In this document: one piece after another, positions 25,004 through 34,167 of the stretch
How positions within the stretch are numbered: position 1 is the stretch's first letter
Layout of the letters: every line of letters starts with the position of its first letter
Position numbers and translations under genes: made by a program
From: Prevotella sp.
Lineage (GTDB): Bacteria > Bacteroidota > Bacteroidia > Bacteroidales > Bacteroidaceae
DNA: 48,131 bases
Direction: 5' to 3'
Assembly: GCA_017623155.1 (NCBI GenBank)
Contig: JAGAPR010000034.1
Location: 1-48,131, forward strand
Notes under the pieces: generated by a model
Seen by the model: the letters and a program-made list of their open reading frames with translations, nothing else
Told to the model about the DNA's origin: nothing
Databases searched by the model: none

Positions 25004-26368
25004 ATGTCGAAGCAAAAGAAATTTATTTTGGAGGAAAATCAAATACCCACACAGTGGTATAACATACAGGCCGACATGACCACAAAGCCGTTGCCCCCGC
25101 TAAACCCGGCAACGAAGAAGCCCATGACGGTGGAGGATTTGAGCCGTGTGTTCGCGTTGGAGTGCTGCAAACAGGAACTTGACACAGAACATGCGTGGAT
25201 AGACATTCCCGAAGAAGTGCTCGACAAATACAAGTATTACCGTTCCACGCCGCTCGTAAGGGCCTACGCCCTCGAAAAAGCCCTCGACACACCGGCGCAC
25301 ATATACTTCAAGAACGAAAGCACAAACCCGCTCGGAAGTCACAAGATAAACTCGGCGATACCGCAATGCTACTACTGCCGCGAGGAGGGAACGACCAACG
25401 TGACCACCGAGACCGGTGCCGGCCAGTGGGGCGCGGCATTGTCTTACGCGGCGAAAATATACGGACTCGAAGCCGCTGTGTATCAGGTGAAGATAAGCAT
25501 GCAGCAGAAGCCCTACCGCAGTTCTATCATGCGCACGTTCGGAGCGACTGTCACCGGCTCGCCGTCGATGTCGACCCGCGCCGGCAAAGACATCATCACC
25601 GCCGACCCTACGCACCCCGGCTCGCTCGGAACGGCAATATCCGAGGCCGTGGAACTGGCCACAACAACCCCCGGATGCAAATACACGCTCGGCTCGGTGC
25701 TCAACCACGTGACGCTGCACCAGACGATAATAGGACTCGAAGCGGAAAAACAAATGGAGATGGCGGGCGAATATCCCGACACGGTGATAGCATGCTTCGG
25801 CGGCGGTTCCAACTTCGGCGGCATCGCGTTCCCGTTCATGCGCCACAACATCAAGAACGGCAAGAAAACAGAATTCATCGCCGCCGAACCGGCAAGTTGC
25901 CCTAAACTGACGCGCGGCGTGTTCCGCTATGATTTCGGAGACGAGGCGGGCTACACTCCTCTGCTGCCGATGTTCACGCTCGGACACGATTTCAAACCGG
26001 CCAACATCCACGCCGGCGGACTGAGATATCACGGTGCGGGAGTGATTGTGAGCCAACTGATAAAAGACGGACTGATGCACGGTACTGACATTCCGCAACT
26101 CGAATCGTTCGATGCCGGACTGCTGTTTGCCCGCACCGAGGGCATTATCCCCGCTCCGGAGAGCTGCCACGCCATAGCGGCAACAATCCGCGAGGCCGTG
26201 AAATGCCGCGAAAGCGGCGAGAAGAAGATAATTCTCTTCAACCTGTCGGGCCACGGACTGATAGACATGTCGTCGTACGACCGCTACATTGACGGCGATT
26301 TGCAAAACTATTCCATCGCCGATGAGGAAATAATAAAGAACACTGCCGACTTGCTTCCGGCAGAATAG
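25004..26368 (+). CDS. trpB: Tryptophan synthase beta-like PLP enzyme (TrpB2)
   Basis: A PLP-dependent enzyme that joins indole and serine to tryptophan. The 454-residue length, the N-terminal extension (IPTQWYNIQADM) and ACG-type core identify the TrpB2 branch rather than the canonical TrpB1. The PLP lysine is K114 in GSHKINSA; the glycine-rich phosphate loop is CFGGGSNFGG near 264-273. No trpA or other trp gene is nearby, which fits TrpB2 proteins thought to salvage free indole. It is transcribed alone and ends at a terminator that overlaps the 3' end of mfd. Confidence 0.93.
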   Translation: MSKQKKFILEENQIPTQWYNIQADMTTKPLPPLNPATKKPMTVEDLSRVFALECCKQELDTEHAWIDIPEEVLDKYKYYRSTPLVRAYALEKALDTPAHIYFKNESTNPLGSHKINSAIPQCYYCREEGTTNVTTETGAGQWGAALSYAAKIYGLEAAVYQVKISMQQKPYRSSIMRTFGATVTGSPSMSTRAGKDIITADPTHPGSLGTAISEAVELATTTPGCKYTLGSVLNHVTLHQTIIGLEAEKQMEMAGEYPDTVIACFGGGSNFGGIAFPFMRHNIKNGKKTEFIAAEPASCPKLTRGVFRYDFGDEAGYTPLLPMFTLGHDFKPANIHAGGLRYHGAGVIVSQLIKDGLMHGTDIPQLESFDAGLLFARTEGIIPAPESCHAIAATIREAVKCRESGEKKIILFNLSGHGLIDMSSYDRYIDGDLQNYSIADEEIIKNTADLLPAE

Positions 26369-26391
26369 GAAAACAAAAACAAGTAATGTGC

Positions 26392-26424
26392 GCGCCGTGT
26401 CAGGACTCTGACGCGGCGCTTTTT
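26392..26424 (+). terminator. trpB2 terminator overlapping the mfd stop codon
   Basis: GCGCCGTGTCAG (26392-26403), loop GACT, then CTGACGCGGCGC (26408-26419) and TTTTT. This is a 12-bp stem with one G-T pair and a U-tract for plus-strand transcription. The last residues of Mfd (SAASES-stop) are encoded in the same stem. Confidence 0.85.
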
Positions 26425-29400
26425 ATTTCGGAAAGTATCGCCACTCCATCCGCCACGCTCTTCACTCCTGTTATCACTATCGAGCGACGGCCGTTCTGCT
26501 CCCGCAGATTACAACGGCGAGGATTGCGCGAGATATAGGCTATCATGCTGTCGAAAGCGGCACTGCGATAGTAAGGACTGTTGGCGTTGCTTACAAAGAA
26601 AAGCGTCATGCGGCTCTGCTTTATCATTATTTTCTCGCAACCGAGACTCTTTCCTAAATGCCGGAGGGGCACCACGTTCATGAGTTCTTCGGCCACCGGC
26701 GGCACTGCTCCGAAACGGTCGCGCAGCCGCAAGCGGTATTGGGCAAGCTCGTCGTCGCCCCGCAGATTGTCGAGCTCACGGTAAAGAAGCATGCGCTCGC
26801 TGTCGCTCGGCACGTAACTGTCGGGGAAATACATCTCGATATCGCTCTCGAAAGCACAATCATCGACAAAATCGCCACCGTCGGCAACGGCCTCTTCGGC
26901 ATAAAGCTCGGCAAACTCGTCGTTCTTTAACTCGGCAACCGCCTGATTTAATATCTTCTGATACGTCTCATAACCGAGGTCGGCAATAAATCCGCTTTGC
27001 TCCGCGCCAAGCAGATTTCCCGCTCCGCGGATGTCAAGATCCTGCATGGCGATGTTTATTCCGCTGCCAAGGTCGGAGAAGTTTTCCAATGCTTCGAGCC
27101 TGCGACACGACTCACGACTGAGCGACGAAAGCGGCGGCGCGAGCAGATAGCAGAATGCTTTGCGGTTGCCACGACCCACACGGCCGCGCATCTGGTGCAG
27201 ATCACTAAGTCCGAAGTTATGCGCCCCGTTGATGATAATGGTGTTCGCATTCGGGATATCAATACCGTTCTCCACTATCGTGGTAGATATCAGTACGTCG
27301 TAATCATGATTTGAGAAGTCGATAAGGATGTTCTCAAGCTCCTCGGGCTTCATCCTGCCGTGGCCTATGGCTATTCTCGCGTCGGGAACATATTTCTTTA
27401 TAATATCCGCAATACGCGTGAGGTCACTTATCCTGTTGTTCACAAAGTATACCTGCCCGTTGCGGCTCATCTCGAAATTCACCGCATCGGCAATCACTTC
27501 CGGGTCGAACGTGTGTATCTCCGTGTTTATCGGGTATCTGTTTGGCGGCGGAGTCTGTATTATACTGAGGTCTCTCGCTCCAACAAGCGAGAATTGCAAC
27601 GTACGGGGAATGGGGGTGGCACTCATCGTCAGCGTGTCGACATTGACTTTCATCTGCCGCAACTTCTCTTTCGTAGACACTCCGAACTTCTGCTCTTCGT
27701 CTATTATCAACAGTCCGAGGTCCTTGAATTTCACAGTCTTGCCAATCAGTTTGTGCGTTCCTATGAGTATATCGACCTTGCCGTCGGCAAGGTCTTTGAG
27801 CACTTCCTTTGTCTGCTTGGCCGTCCGCGCCCTTGTAAGATAATCCACTCTGACGGGAAAATTCTTCAATCGCCCGCTGAAAGTGCGGTAGTGCTGGTAT
27901 GCCAATACCGTGGTCGGAACAAGAACAGCAACCTGCTTAGAGTCGCACGCCGCCTTGAAAGCGGCCCTGACGGCCACTTCCGTCTTTCCAAATCCTACAT
28001 CACCGCACACCAGACGGTCCATGGGACGGCGCCGCTCCATGTCTGCCTTGACATCGTTCGTGGCTTTAAGCTGGTCGGGCGTATCCTCGTACAGGAAACC
28101 GGCTTCAAGCTCATGCTGCATAAACGAGTCGGCACTGAAAGCAAATCCCTGTTCTTTCTTACGTCGGGCATATAGTTTTATAAGGTCGCGGGCAATGTCT
28201 TTGAGCTTTGTCTTGGTGCGTTCTTTGAGCCGTTCCCACTGTCCGGTGCCCAAATGGCTGAGTTTGGGAGCCTCGCCATTGTCCTGCGCCTTATATTTCG
28301 ACACCTTATACAGTGAATGTATCGATACATAAATGGAGTCGCCGTGCTGATATTGGATTTTTATCATCTCCTGATAGCTGTCTCCCTGCGGCATACGCAC
28401 CAGTCCGCCGAAACGTCCGATGCCGTGGTCGACATGCACGACATAATCTCCCGGCTCAAACTGCCGTATCTCTTTTAGCGTAAGAGCGACCTTTCCGCTC
28501 CTCGCCTTGTCCGATTTCAGATTGTATTTGTGAAAGCGGTCGAATATCTGGTGGTCGGTATAGAAACACACGCGCATGTCATTGTCGGCAAATCCCTCGT
28601 GTATTGTCTTGTCCACCGGCGTGAAGTCTATCACCGCATTACCTCTGGCACGGTTCTCCTCACTGCCGAAAATCTCTTTGAGACGCTCGTTCTGCTTGCG
28701 GCTGTCGGCCAAAATGAACAACCGATACCCCCGAAGGAGATAGTCTTCGAGAGAGCGTGTGATTAAATCAAAGTTTTTATGAAACAACGGTTGCGGCGAT
28801 ATGTCAAAGGTGATAGTGGCATCCGGTTGTCTGATGGGGCGGCGACCTATTTCAATAGTGCGGAATTTCAACACGTCATCGGCAAAACGTGCCCCGCTGA
28901 CAAGTTGTAAATCCCGACGCAAGCGGGTCGCAATCTCGCGCTGTTCCATCTCGGTGGCTCCCTCCATCTGCTCTTTCACGGCCTGCTGCGAGAAGCCCTC
29001 GTCGTATATCCGGCCCACTGCGTCGCACACAAACTCGCTGTCCTTTATCACAAGCAGGGTGTCGGCAGGCAGAAACGACAACAGCGGCACGCGCTCGTCG
29101 GCCACTTGCGACAGTTCGGGAAGTATCTCGACACTGTCTTTCCGTTCGCGCGACAACTGCGTTTCAGTCTCAAACGTGCGGATGGACTCTATTTCATCAC
29201 CGAAAAAGTCGAAGCGGAACGGATACTCGCAACTATAAGAATATACATCAAGAATGCTGCCACGGAGCGCAAACTGCCCCGGTTCATAGACATAATCGAC
29301 CTCTTTGAAACCAAAATCGCGCAGCGTATGCGTCAGGTTCTGCATGTCGACGGTCTGCCCCTGACACAGTGATACGGTCCTGCTGTCAAGTCGTTGGCGC

Positions 29401-29816
29401 GAAATGACAAGCTCGGCAACCGCCTCGGGATATGATACTATATATAAAGATGTGTCGTCATCGGGCTCACGGGCCGACAGACGAGACAATGCCTCGGTGC
29501 GGAGTATCTCGGCGGCTGCATCGCGCTGACCGTACTTGACTGCTCTTTTATATGATGATGGGAAAAAAAGCACGGCATCACCACCCATCACCTGCATCAG
29601 GTCATGGTAGAAATATCCGGCCTCATCGGCATCGCGCAAAATAAAAAAGACTATGGATTTATGCTTGGCGGCAAGTCCGCAAAAAACCATCGGGGCGGAA
29701 GAAGCCACAAGACCATCGAGGAAAACCGTCTTAACCGACTTGTTTTCCAACGTTTTTGCCAGTGCTCCAATCTTGGGCAACCCGGCATACATCGTTTGTA
29801 TATCCTGTATATCCAT
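26400..29816 (-). CDS. mfd: Transcription-repair coupling factor Mfd
   Basis: Mfd removes stalled RNA polymerase at DNA lesions and recruits UvrA. The 1138-residue protein has UvrB-like N-terminal domains (about 1-330) and the RNA-polymerase-binding CarD-like domain (about 440-510; FEPGDYVVHVDHGIGRFGGL). The SF2 translocase follows, with Walker A GDVGFGKT at 605-612 and Walker B DEEQ at 706-709, then the TRCF relay region and a C-terminal UvrA-masking domain (about 970-1130). All expected parts are present. A consensus promoter ends 15 bp before the start, giving a very short leader. Confidence 0.97.
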   Translation of the reverse strand: MDIQDIQTMYAGLPKIGALAKTLENKSVKTVFLDGLVASSAPMVFCGLAAKHKSIVFFILRDADEAGYFYHDLMQVMGGDAVLFFPSSYKRAVKYGQRDAAAEILRTEALSRLSAREPDDDTSLYIVSYPEAVAELVISRQRLDSRTVSLCQGQTVDMQNLTHTLRDFGFKEVDYVYEPGQFALRGSILDVYSYSCEYPFRFDFFGDEIESIRTFETETQLSRERKDSVEILPELSQVADERVPLLSFLPADTLLVIKDSEFVCDAVGRIYDEGFSQQAVKEQMEGATEMEQREIATRLRRDLQLVSGARFADDVLKFRTIEIGRRPIRQPDATITFDISPQPLFHKNFDLITRSLEDYLLRGYRLFILADSRKQNERLKEIFGSEENRARGNAVIDFTPVDKTIHEGFADNDMRVCFYTDHQIFDRFHKYNLKSDKARSGKVALTLKEIRQFEPGDYVVHVDHGIGRFGGLVRMPQGDSYQEMIKIQYQHGDSIYVSIHSLYKVSKYKAQDNGEAPKLSHLGTGQWERLKERTKTKLKDIARDLIKLYARRKKEQGFAFSADSFMQHELEAGFLYEDTPDQLKATNDVKADMERRRPMDRLVCGDVGFGKTEVAVRAAFKAACDSKQVAVLVPTTVLAYQHYRTFSGRLKNFPVRVDYLTRARTAKQTKEVLKDLADGKVDILIGTHKLIGKTVKFKDLGLLIIDEEQKFGVSTKEKLRQMKVNVDTLTMSATPIPRTLQFSLVGARDLSIIQTPPPNRYPINTEIHTFDPEVIADAVNFEMSRNGQVYFVNNRISDLTRIADIIKKYVPDARIAIGHGRMKPEELENILIDFSNHDYDVLISTTIVENGIDIPNANTIIINGAHNFGLSDLHQMRGRVGRGNRKAFCYLLAPPLSSLSRESCRRLEALENFSDLGSGINIAMQDLDIRGAGNLLGAEQSGFIADLGYETYQKILNQAVAELKNDEFAELYAEEAVADGGDFVDDCAFESDIEMYFPDSYVPSDSERMLLYRELDNLRGDDELAQYRLRLRDRFGAVPPVAEELMNVVPLRHLGKSLGCEKIMIKQSRMTLFFVSNANSPYYRSAAFDSMIAYISRNPRRCNLREQNGRRSIVITGVKSVADGVAILSEIKSAASES

Positions 29817-29831
29817 TGAAAATTACGACGG

Positions 29832-29863
29832 CAAAGTTAACGCTTTTTGGTCGGATAGCCAAA
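29832..29863 (-). promoter_or_regulatory. Consensus mfd promoter
   Basis: On the minus strand TTTG (29860-29863), 20 bp, TAACTTTG (29832-29839). The box ends 15 bp before the ATG, so the leader is about 10 nt. Confidence 0.75.
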
Positions 29864-29902
29864 AAACAACACGCGCAACATACAACTGCGACAATAAAAA
29901 AA

Positions 29903-29946
29903 GAATTAAAGGAGACGAACGTATCCGTTTTTCACTCCTTTAATTC
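29903..29946 (-). terminator. Stem-loop after the CMD-cupin gene
   Basis: GAATTAAAGGAG (29903-29914) pairs with CTCCTTTAATTC (29935-29946). On the minus strand the stem is followed by TTTTTTTATTG, so it should terminate the CMD-cupin transcript before the mfd promoter. Confidence 0.8.
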
Positions 29947-29979
29947 CAACCACAATTCACCAAAAAGAAAAAGTTTTTA

Positions 29980-30807
29980 TCACTTCAATTTATCGTATTC
30001 TTCATCGGAAACCTCTTCAAGCCACTCGTTTGAAGTGTTCTCTCCGGACACTTCAAAGGCAAGATGGGCAAACCAACTGTCGGCAGCCGCGCCATGCCAG
30101 TGCTTCACATTGGCGGGAATATGCACCACATCTCCGGGCTTCATCATCTGCGCCGGCTTGCCCTCTTCCTGATACCAACCGCGACCAGCCACGCAGACGA
30201 GCATCTGTCCGCCGCCTTTCGTGGCGTGATGTATGTGCCAGTTGTTGCGACAACGAGGCTCGAAAGTTACATTGCTGAACGGAACTTGTTCGCCGGATAC
30301 ACGCGACAAATAACTGTTCCCCTTGAAATATTTGGCGTATGCGGTGTTGGGCTCGCCCAACGGGAATATCATCTCGCGCTGAAACGCCGCCTTGGCATCA
30401 TCGCCCGCAACGTCATCGGCCCACACTTCCTTGGCAAGACGGAACGCTCCCCACGCATTCGGCCACCCGGCATAAAATGCGATATGGGTCAGCATTTCCG
30501 AAATTTCGGTGCGGGTTACGCCGTTTGCCTTGGCAAATTGCAGATGATGCCCGAGCGACGAGTCGATAATTCCCTTGCCGACAAGAGTGGCTACGGTTAT
30601 CATACTACGGTCGTGAGGACTTAATCCCGGGCGGTTCCACACTTCTCCGAAGAGAACATCATCGTTAAGCTCCGCAAATTTCGGGGCAAACTCGCCAAGC
30701 TGTGTGCGGCCGGCTGTCTGTGTTATCTTTTCCTGTGCCATGATCAATGGTGCTGATTTTAATGTTGAAAATAATATTAATGCCACTACAAATCGCTTCA
30801 TGCTCAT
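29980..30807 (-). CDS. Exported carboxymuconolactone-decarboxylase-like and cupin fusion protein
   Basis: A 275-residue two-domain protein. Residues 1-25 form a signal peptide ending in MAQ, and a start two codons later (MKRF) is equally possible. Residues about 45-130 are a CMD/AhpD-like domain (MITVATLVGKGI, LGHHLQFAKANGVTRTEI, FYAGWPNAWGAFRLAKEV) without the CxxC of peroxidase-linked AhpD. Residues about 165-255 are a cupin with the metal-binding style HIHH...GRGWYQEEGK...PGDVVHIPANVKHWHG. The substrate is unknown. It is a single-gene unit with its own promoter box (30840-30847) and terminator. Confidence 0.88.
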   Translation of the reverse strand: MSMKRFVVALILFSTLKSAPLIMAQEKITQTAGRTQLGEFAPKFAELNDDVLFGEVWNRPGLSPHDRSMITVATLVGKGIIDSSLGHHLQFAKANGVTRTEISEMLTHIAFYAGWPNAWGAFRLAKEVWADDVAGDDAKAAFQREMIFPLGEPNTAYAKYFKGNSYLSRVSGEQVPFSNVTFEPRCRNNWHIHHATKGGGQMLVCVAGRGWYQEEGKPAQMMKPGDVVHIPANVKHWHGAAADSWFAHLAFEVSGENTSNEWLEEVSDEEYDKLK

Positions 30808-30839
30808 TCGCTTTTTAGAATATTGAATTGTTTACGATG

Positions 30840-30847
30840 CAAAAATA
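30840..30847 (-). promoter_or_regulatory. CMD-cupin promoter -7 box
   Basis: On the minus strand TATTTTTG, 32 bp upstream of the start at 30807; it fits TAnnTTTG. No -33 element is obvious. Confidence 0.5.
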
Positions 30848-31005
30848 CGATAAAACGTTATAAAAAGCTGTGTACATTTTGCGGTTATAAGTACCATATT
30901 CACGGTTTTTGTGACGAGCATTCTTTATGACTTCTCACAATGGCGAGAAGTCATTGGCACTCAAAAAAGCAGGCAACGGCCGGAACATACAGCCCGTGCC
31001 ATGCT

Positions 31006-32607
31006 TTATTTTCCGCGGAAGTGTATATAATTCAGCGTACAGACGGATTTCCCTTTCTCCGAAGAAGAGAATACAAGATATAGCGGATGCTTGCCTCTTA
31101 GCGCTTTAACACTTTTCAACTTGGCACTGATACTCTTCTGCTTCTTGCTCTTGCCGGCTTTCATAGTGAAGTTTCCTATCGGCTGCGGGCGGCCTTTCCA
31201 CGGGGCTTCGACATAAACCGATATTGTGCCGGCAACGTCACCGGGAATAATATCGAGTACAAGCTCTACCTCAGATAAACCTGCGAGTTTATCAAAATTG
31301 AAATACTTGTAACCCAAAACGGAGCCGTCGGTGTTGTTGATAACCGGATTTACGTTTATCTCCGGAGCATACGGATTATCTATTGCATGGTTGTCTATAT
31401 AGGTAGGCATGATATATGAGCCTGTATAATACATGTTGGGATACTTCTGTATCGCAGGCGACGGCCCCGTATAGTGTGAAGCTATTGCCGCAGGATACTT
31501 CCGCAATGGGTTCAGACCGTCAGTTTCAAATCCTTCCGAAGTATATTCCGCTTCGCTTATTGTCACCTTTCCCCCGGCTCCGGGAACGACAGTGACCTCG
31601 ATTGGAGCCACCATCGCCTGACGCGCGAACTCATCTCCGCCACTCTGCCGGTGATAGAACACCCACCACCGGCCGTTTATGCAAATGATGCTTCCGTGCG
31701 TATTCCCTTTCGGCGTAGCGGTAGGGATAGACTGTCCGTTGGCATCGGTATCTCGTCCGCGGCCGTCTATTATAGTTCCGCCATAAGTAAAAGGACCCAA
31801 CGGACTGTCACCGTAAGCGTAAGCAAGCGTATAGTTTGACCGTGGAAGCCCCCACTCGCCGTCATTTGAGACGCGACTATATATGAACACATACTTATCC
31901 TCAATCTTACGGATTGATGAAGCCTCATAAAAGCGGAACACGCCGTCTTGCTCAAATCCCGGCACCATATCGCTGATAATCTCCGTTCCCGGCTTGACCG
32001 TGGCCATCGTTGTCGGGTCAAGCTCTGCGCTATATGAACGTCCGAAGCCCCAATAGCCATAGACACGCCCGTCGTCATCGATGAACACAGCCGGGTCAAA
32101 AGCCAACACACCTATCGTCTCGTTCGGTTTGGCCGCATTCCAGTTTATCACCTCAAACGGGCCGTCGGGCCTGTCAGACCGTGCCACCATCCCGTTACGC
32201 CCGCCTCCCTGATTATTGGGATATAGATAATATTCTTTTTTGCCGTCGGGCAGCGTCCGCTCCGTCACGTCAGGAGCATATAGCACATCGCCACGGCCAT
32301 CACTATGGAGCAGATTTCCGAGTCCGTTGCGCTTCACTTCGAATATAACACCATCATAACGCCAGTTGTCGAGCGAGTCGACAGGGGCCGACCATACAAC
32401 AAGATTTGTGCCGCAATACATGTTGCGGAGCATATCATGGGAGCCGTAGAGATACACTCGCTTCTTTCCCGGATTGTCAGGGTCATCGAATATATACGGT
32501 TCGCCGTCGGGAATATGTTCCCAAAGGGGAAGAAACGGATTCATTCCTGATGCCACTTTGGCGAATATCAGCAGTCCGGCTATACACAAAAGCAGTCTGT
32601 TTGTCAT
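31006..32607 (-). CDS. Exported GH43 family glycoside hydrolase
   Basis: An inverting five-bladed beta-propeller enzyme, probably acting on arabinose- or xylose-containing (possibly galactose-containing) side chains. Of 533 residues, 1-21 look like a signal peptide. The catalytic base is probably D34 (HIPDGEPYIFDD), the pKa-setting residue D171 (AFDPAVF) and the acid E228 (YEASS). A C-terminal beta-sandwich resembling a carbohydrate-binding domain follows at about 400-530. There is no SusC/SusD, and none of the other carbohydrate genes in the window is adjacent. No Bacteroidota promoter is evident in the 61-bp gap to glmM, which holds a terminator instead. Confidence 0.9.
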   Translation of the reverse strand: MTNRLLLCIAGLLIFAKVASGMNPFLPLWEHIPDGEPYIFDDPDNPGKKRVYLYGSHDMLRNMYCGTNLVVWSAPVDSLDNWRYDGVIFEVKRNGLGNLLHSDGRGDVLYAPDVTERTLPDGKKEYYLYPNNQGGGRNGMVARSDRPDGPFEVINWNAAKPNETIGVLAFDPAVFIDDDGRVYGYWGFGRSYSAELDPTTMATVKPGTEIISDMVPGFEQDGVFRFYEASSIRKIEDKYVFIYSRVSNDGEWGLPRSNYTLAYAYGDSPLGPFTYGGTIIDGRGRDTDANGQSIPTATPKGNTHGSIICINGRWWVFYHRQSGGDEFARQAMVAPIEVTVVPGAGGKVTISEAEYTSEGFETDGLNPLRKYPAAIASHYTGPSPAIQKYPNMYYTGSYIMPTYIDNHAIDNPYAPEINVNPVINNTDGSVLGYKYFNFDKLAGLSEVELVLDIIPGDVAGTISVYVEAPWKGRPQPIGNFTMKAGKSKKQKSISAKLKSVKALRGKHPLYLVFSSSEKGKSVCTLNYIHFRGK

Positions 32608-32622
32608 CGTTATTAATTATAA

Positions 32623-32651
32623 AAAGCCGAAAGAAACAATCTTCCGGCTTT
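32623..32651 (-). terminator. glmM terminator
   Basis: AAAGCCGAAAG (32623-32633) pairs with CTTCCGGCTTT (32641-32651) with one mismatch. On the minus strand the stem is followed by TTATAATTAAT; the T-rich stem end makes it a plausible intrinsic terminator. Confidence 0.7.
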
Positions 32652-32668
32652 ATTGATATCATTTGTTT

Positions 32669-34057
32669 TTATTTGTTCTGCATGTCATACACCACCTGCA
32701 TGAGTTTCTTGCCCAACTCGTCGGCCTCCTCCATTGTAGCCGCTTCGCTGTAAACGCGTATTATCGGTTCAGTGTTTGAGGCGCGCAGATGCACCCATTT
32801 GTCGGCGAAATCAATCTTAACGCCGTCTATATCGTTCACTTTCTCATCCTTATACATGTCCTTCACTTTGGCAAGAATGGCCTTGATGTCGGTCGTCGGA
32901 GTGAGATCTATACGGTTTTTCGCTATGAAATAGTTGGGGAAAGAAGCCCTGAGTTCACTTACCTTGCAACCTTTACGGGCAAGAGACGAAAGGAAAAGAG
33001 CTATACCCACAAGCGCGTCGCGACCGTAATGGCTTTCGGGATAAATCACTCCGCCATTTCCCTCTCCGCCGATTACGGCTCCCACTTCTTTCATCTTAGT
33101 GGTAACGTTCACCTCTCCGACGGCCGATGCCGTGTAAACACCGCCGTGTGCGACGGTGACATCGCGCAGGGCACGCGTCGAGCTGAGATTGCTCACAGTG
33201 TTGCCGGGCGTATGCGAAAGCACATAATCGGCCACACTGACAAGCGTATACTCCTCGCCAAACATGCGTCCGTCCTCGCAAATGAATGCCAGACGGTCTA
33301 CATCGGGATCTACTACGATGCCGAGGTCGTAGTGGCCGCTCTTCATCTCGCTCATTATTCCGCCGAGATTTTTCTCCAGCGGCTCCGGATTATGTGCGAA
33401 ATCGCCGGTCGGCTCACCGTTGAGAAGAGTGTATTCGACGCCGAGTCTGTCGAAAAGTTCAGGAAGGATAATGCCTCCCACGCTGTTTATGGCATCGACA
33501 CACACACGGAAACCGGCTTTTCTTACTGCCTGTTCGTCAACCAAATCGAGCGCAAGCACCGAGTCGACATGCTTCCGATTATATGTATCATCGGCCGTGT
33601 AATGCCCCAACCTGTCAACATCGGCATACTCGAAATCTTCCGCTTCGGCAATCCTCAGCACCTCGTTGCCGTCTTCCTTGGTGAGAAATTCGCCCTCACT
33701 GTTGAGAAGTTTGAGCGCGTTCCACTGCCGGGGATTGTGACTTGCGGTGATGATGATGCCGCCATCGGCTCCCGACATGCGCACGGCCAACTCTGTTGTC
33801 GGCGTCGTTGCAAGACCGATATCCACCACATCATAGCCCATTCCTATGAGAGTGGAGCACACTATGCCGCGCACCATCTCGCCGGATATGCGCGCGTCGC
33901 GGCCTACAATAATCTTTCCGCCGTCAGCCTTTGCGCCGCGCCGGATGAAAGAAGCGTATGCCGTGGTGAATTTAACGATGTCGAGCGGGTTCAATGTGTC
34001 GCCTGTCGCGCCACCAATGGTACCCCGTATGCCTGATATTGATTTAATAAGAGTCAT
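32669..34057 (-). CDS. glmM: Phosphoglucosamine mutase (alpha-D-phosphohexomutase family)
   Basis: Converts glucosamine-6-phosphate to glucosamine-1-phosphate for peptidoglycan and LPS precursor synthesis. The 462-residue protein has the phosphoserine loop TASHNP with S106, the metal-binding loop DPDVDR near 250, the sugar-binding loop GEGNGG near 330 and the phosphate-binding RASNTEPIIRVY near 425. Some Bacteroidota members act on other hexose phosphates, so specificity is inferred. It is the last of a minus-strand run DHH phosphoesterase > DUF4827 lipoprotein > glmM that is often kept together in Bacteroidota. Confidence 0.92.
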   Translation of the reverse strand: MTLIKSISGIRGTIGGATGDTLNPLDIVKFTTAYASFIRRGAKADGGKIIVGRDARISGEMVRGIVCSTLIGMGYDVVDIGLATTPTTELAVRMSGADGGIIITASHNPRQWNALKLLNSEGEFLTKEDGNEVLRIAEAEDFEYADVDRLGHYTADDTYNRKHVDSVLALDLVDEQAVRKAGFRVCVDAINSVGGIILPELFDRLGVEYTLLNGEPTGDFAHNPEPLEKNLGGIMSEMKSGHYDLGIVVDPDVDRLAFICEDGRMFGEEYTLVSVADYVLSHTPGNTVSNLSSTRALRDVTVAHGGVYTASAVGEVNVTTKMKEVGAVIGGEGNGGVIYPESHYGRDALVGIALFLSSLARKGCKVSELRASFPNYFIAKNRIDLTPTTDIKAILAKVKDMYKDEKVNDIDGVKIDFADKWVHLRASNTEPIIRVYSEAATMEEADELGKKLMQVVYDMQNK

Positions 34058-34167
34058 TGACTTTTATCTTTTTTAATACATTATTATATATTACGGCATC
34101 ATTTCCCGCCCGCCGCGACATTCCCGGCTGCGCCTGATGCCACGAAAACGCGGACCTTGCCGCAAGG

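Noticed and set aside
25100-26305. 401-codon minus-strand frame opposite trpB2
   Set aside because: Shadow of trpB2; histidine- and arginine-rich translation without domain features.
30929-30952. GACTTCTC...GAGAAGTC stem as GH43 terminator
   Set aside because: Eight-bp stem without a T-run on the minus strand; too weak to call.
34152-34166. ACCTTGCCGCAAGGT hairpin after the DUF4827 gene as a terminator
   Set aside because: Short stem with no T-run; the intergenic region may simply be read through to glmM.
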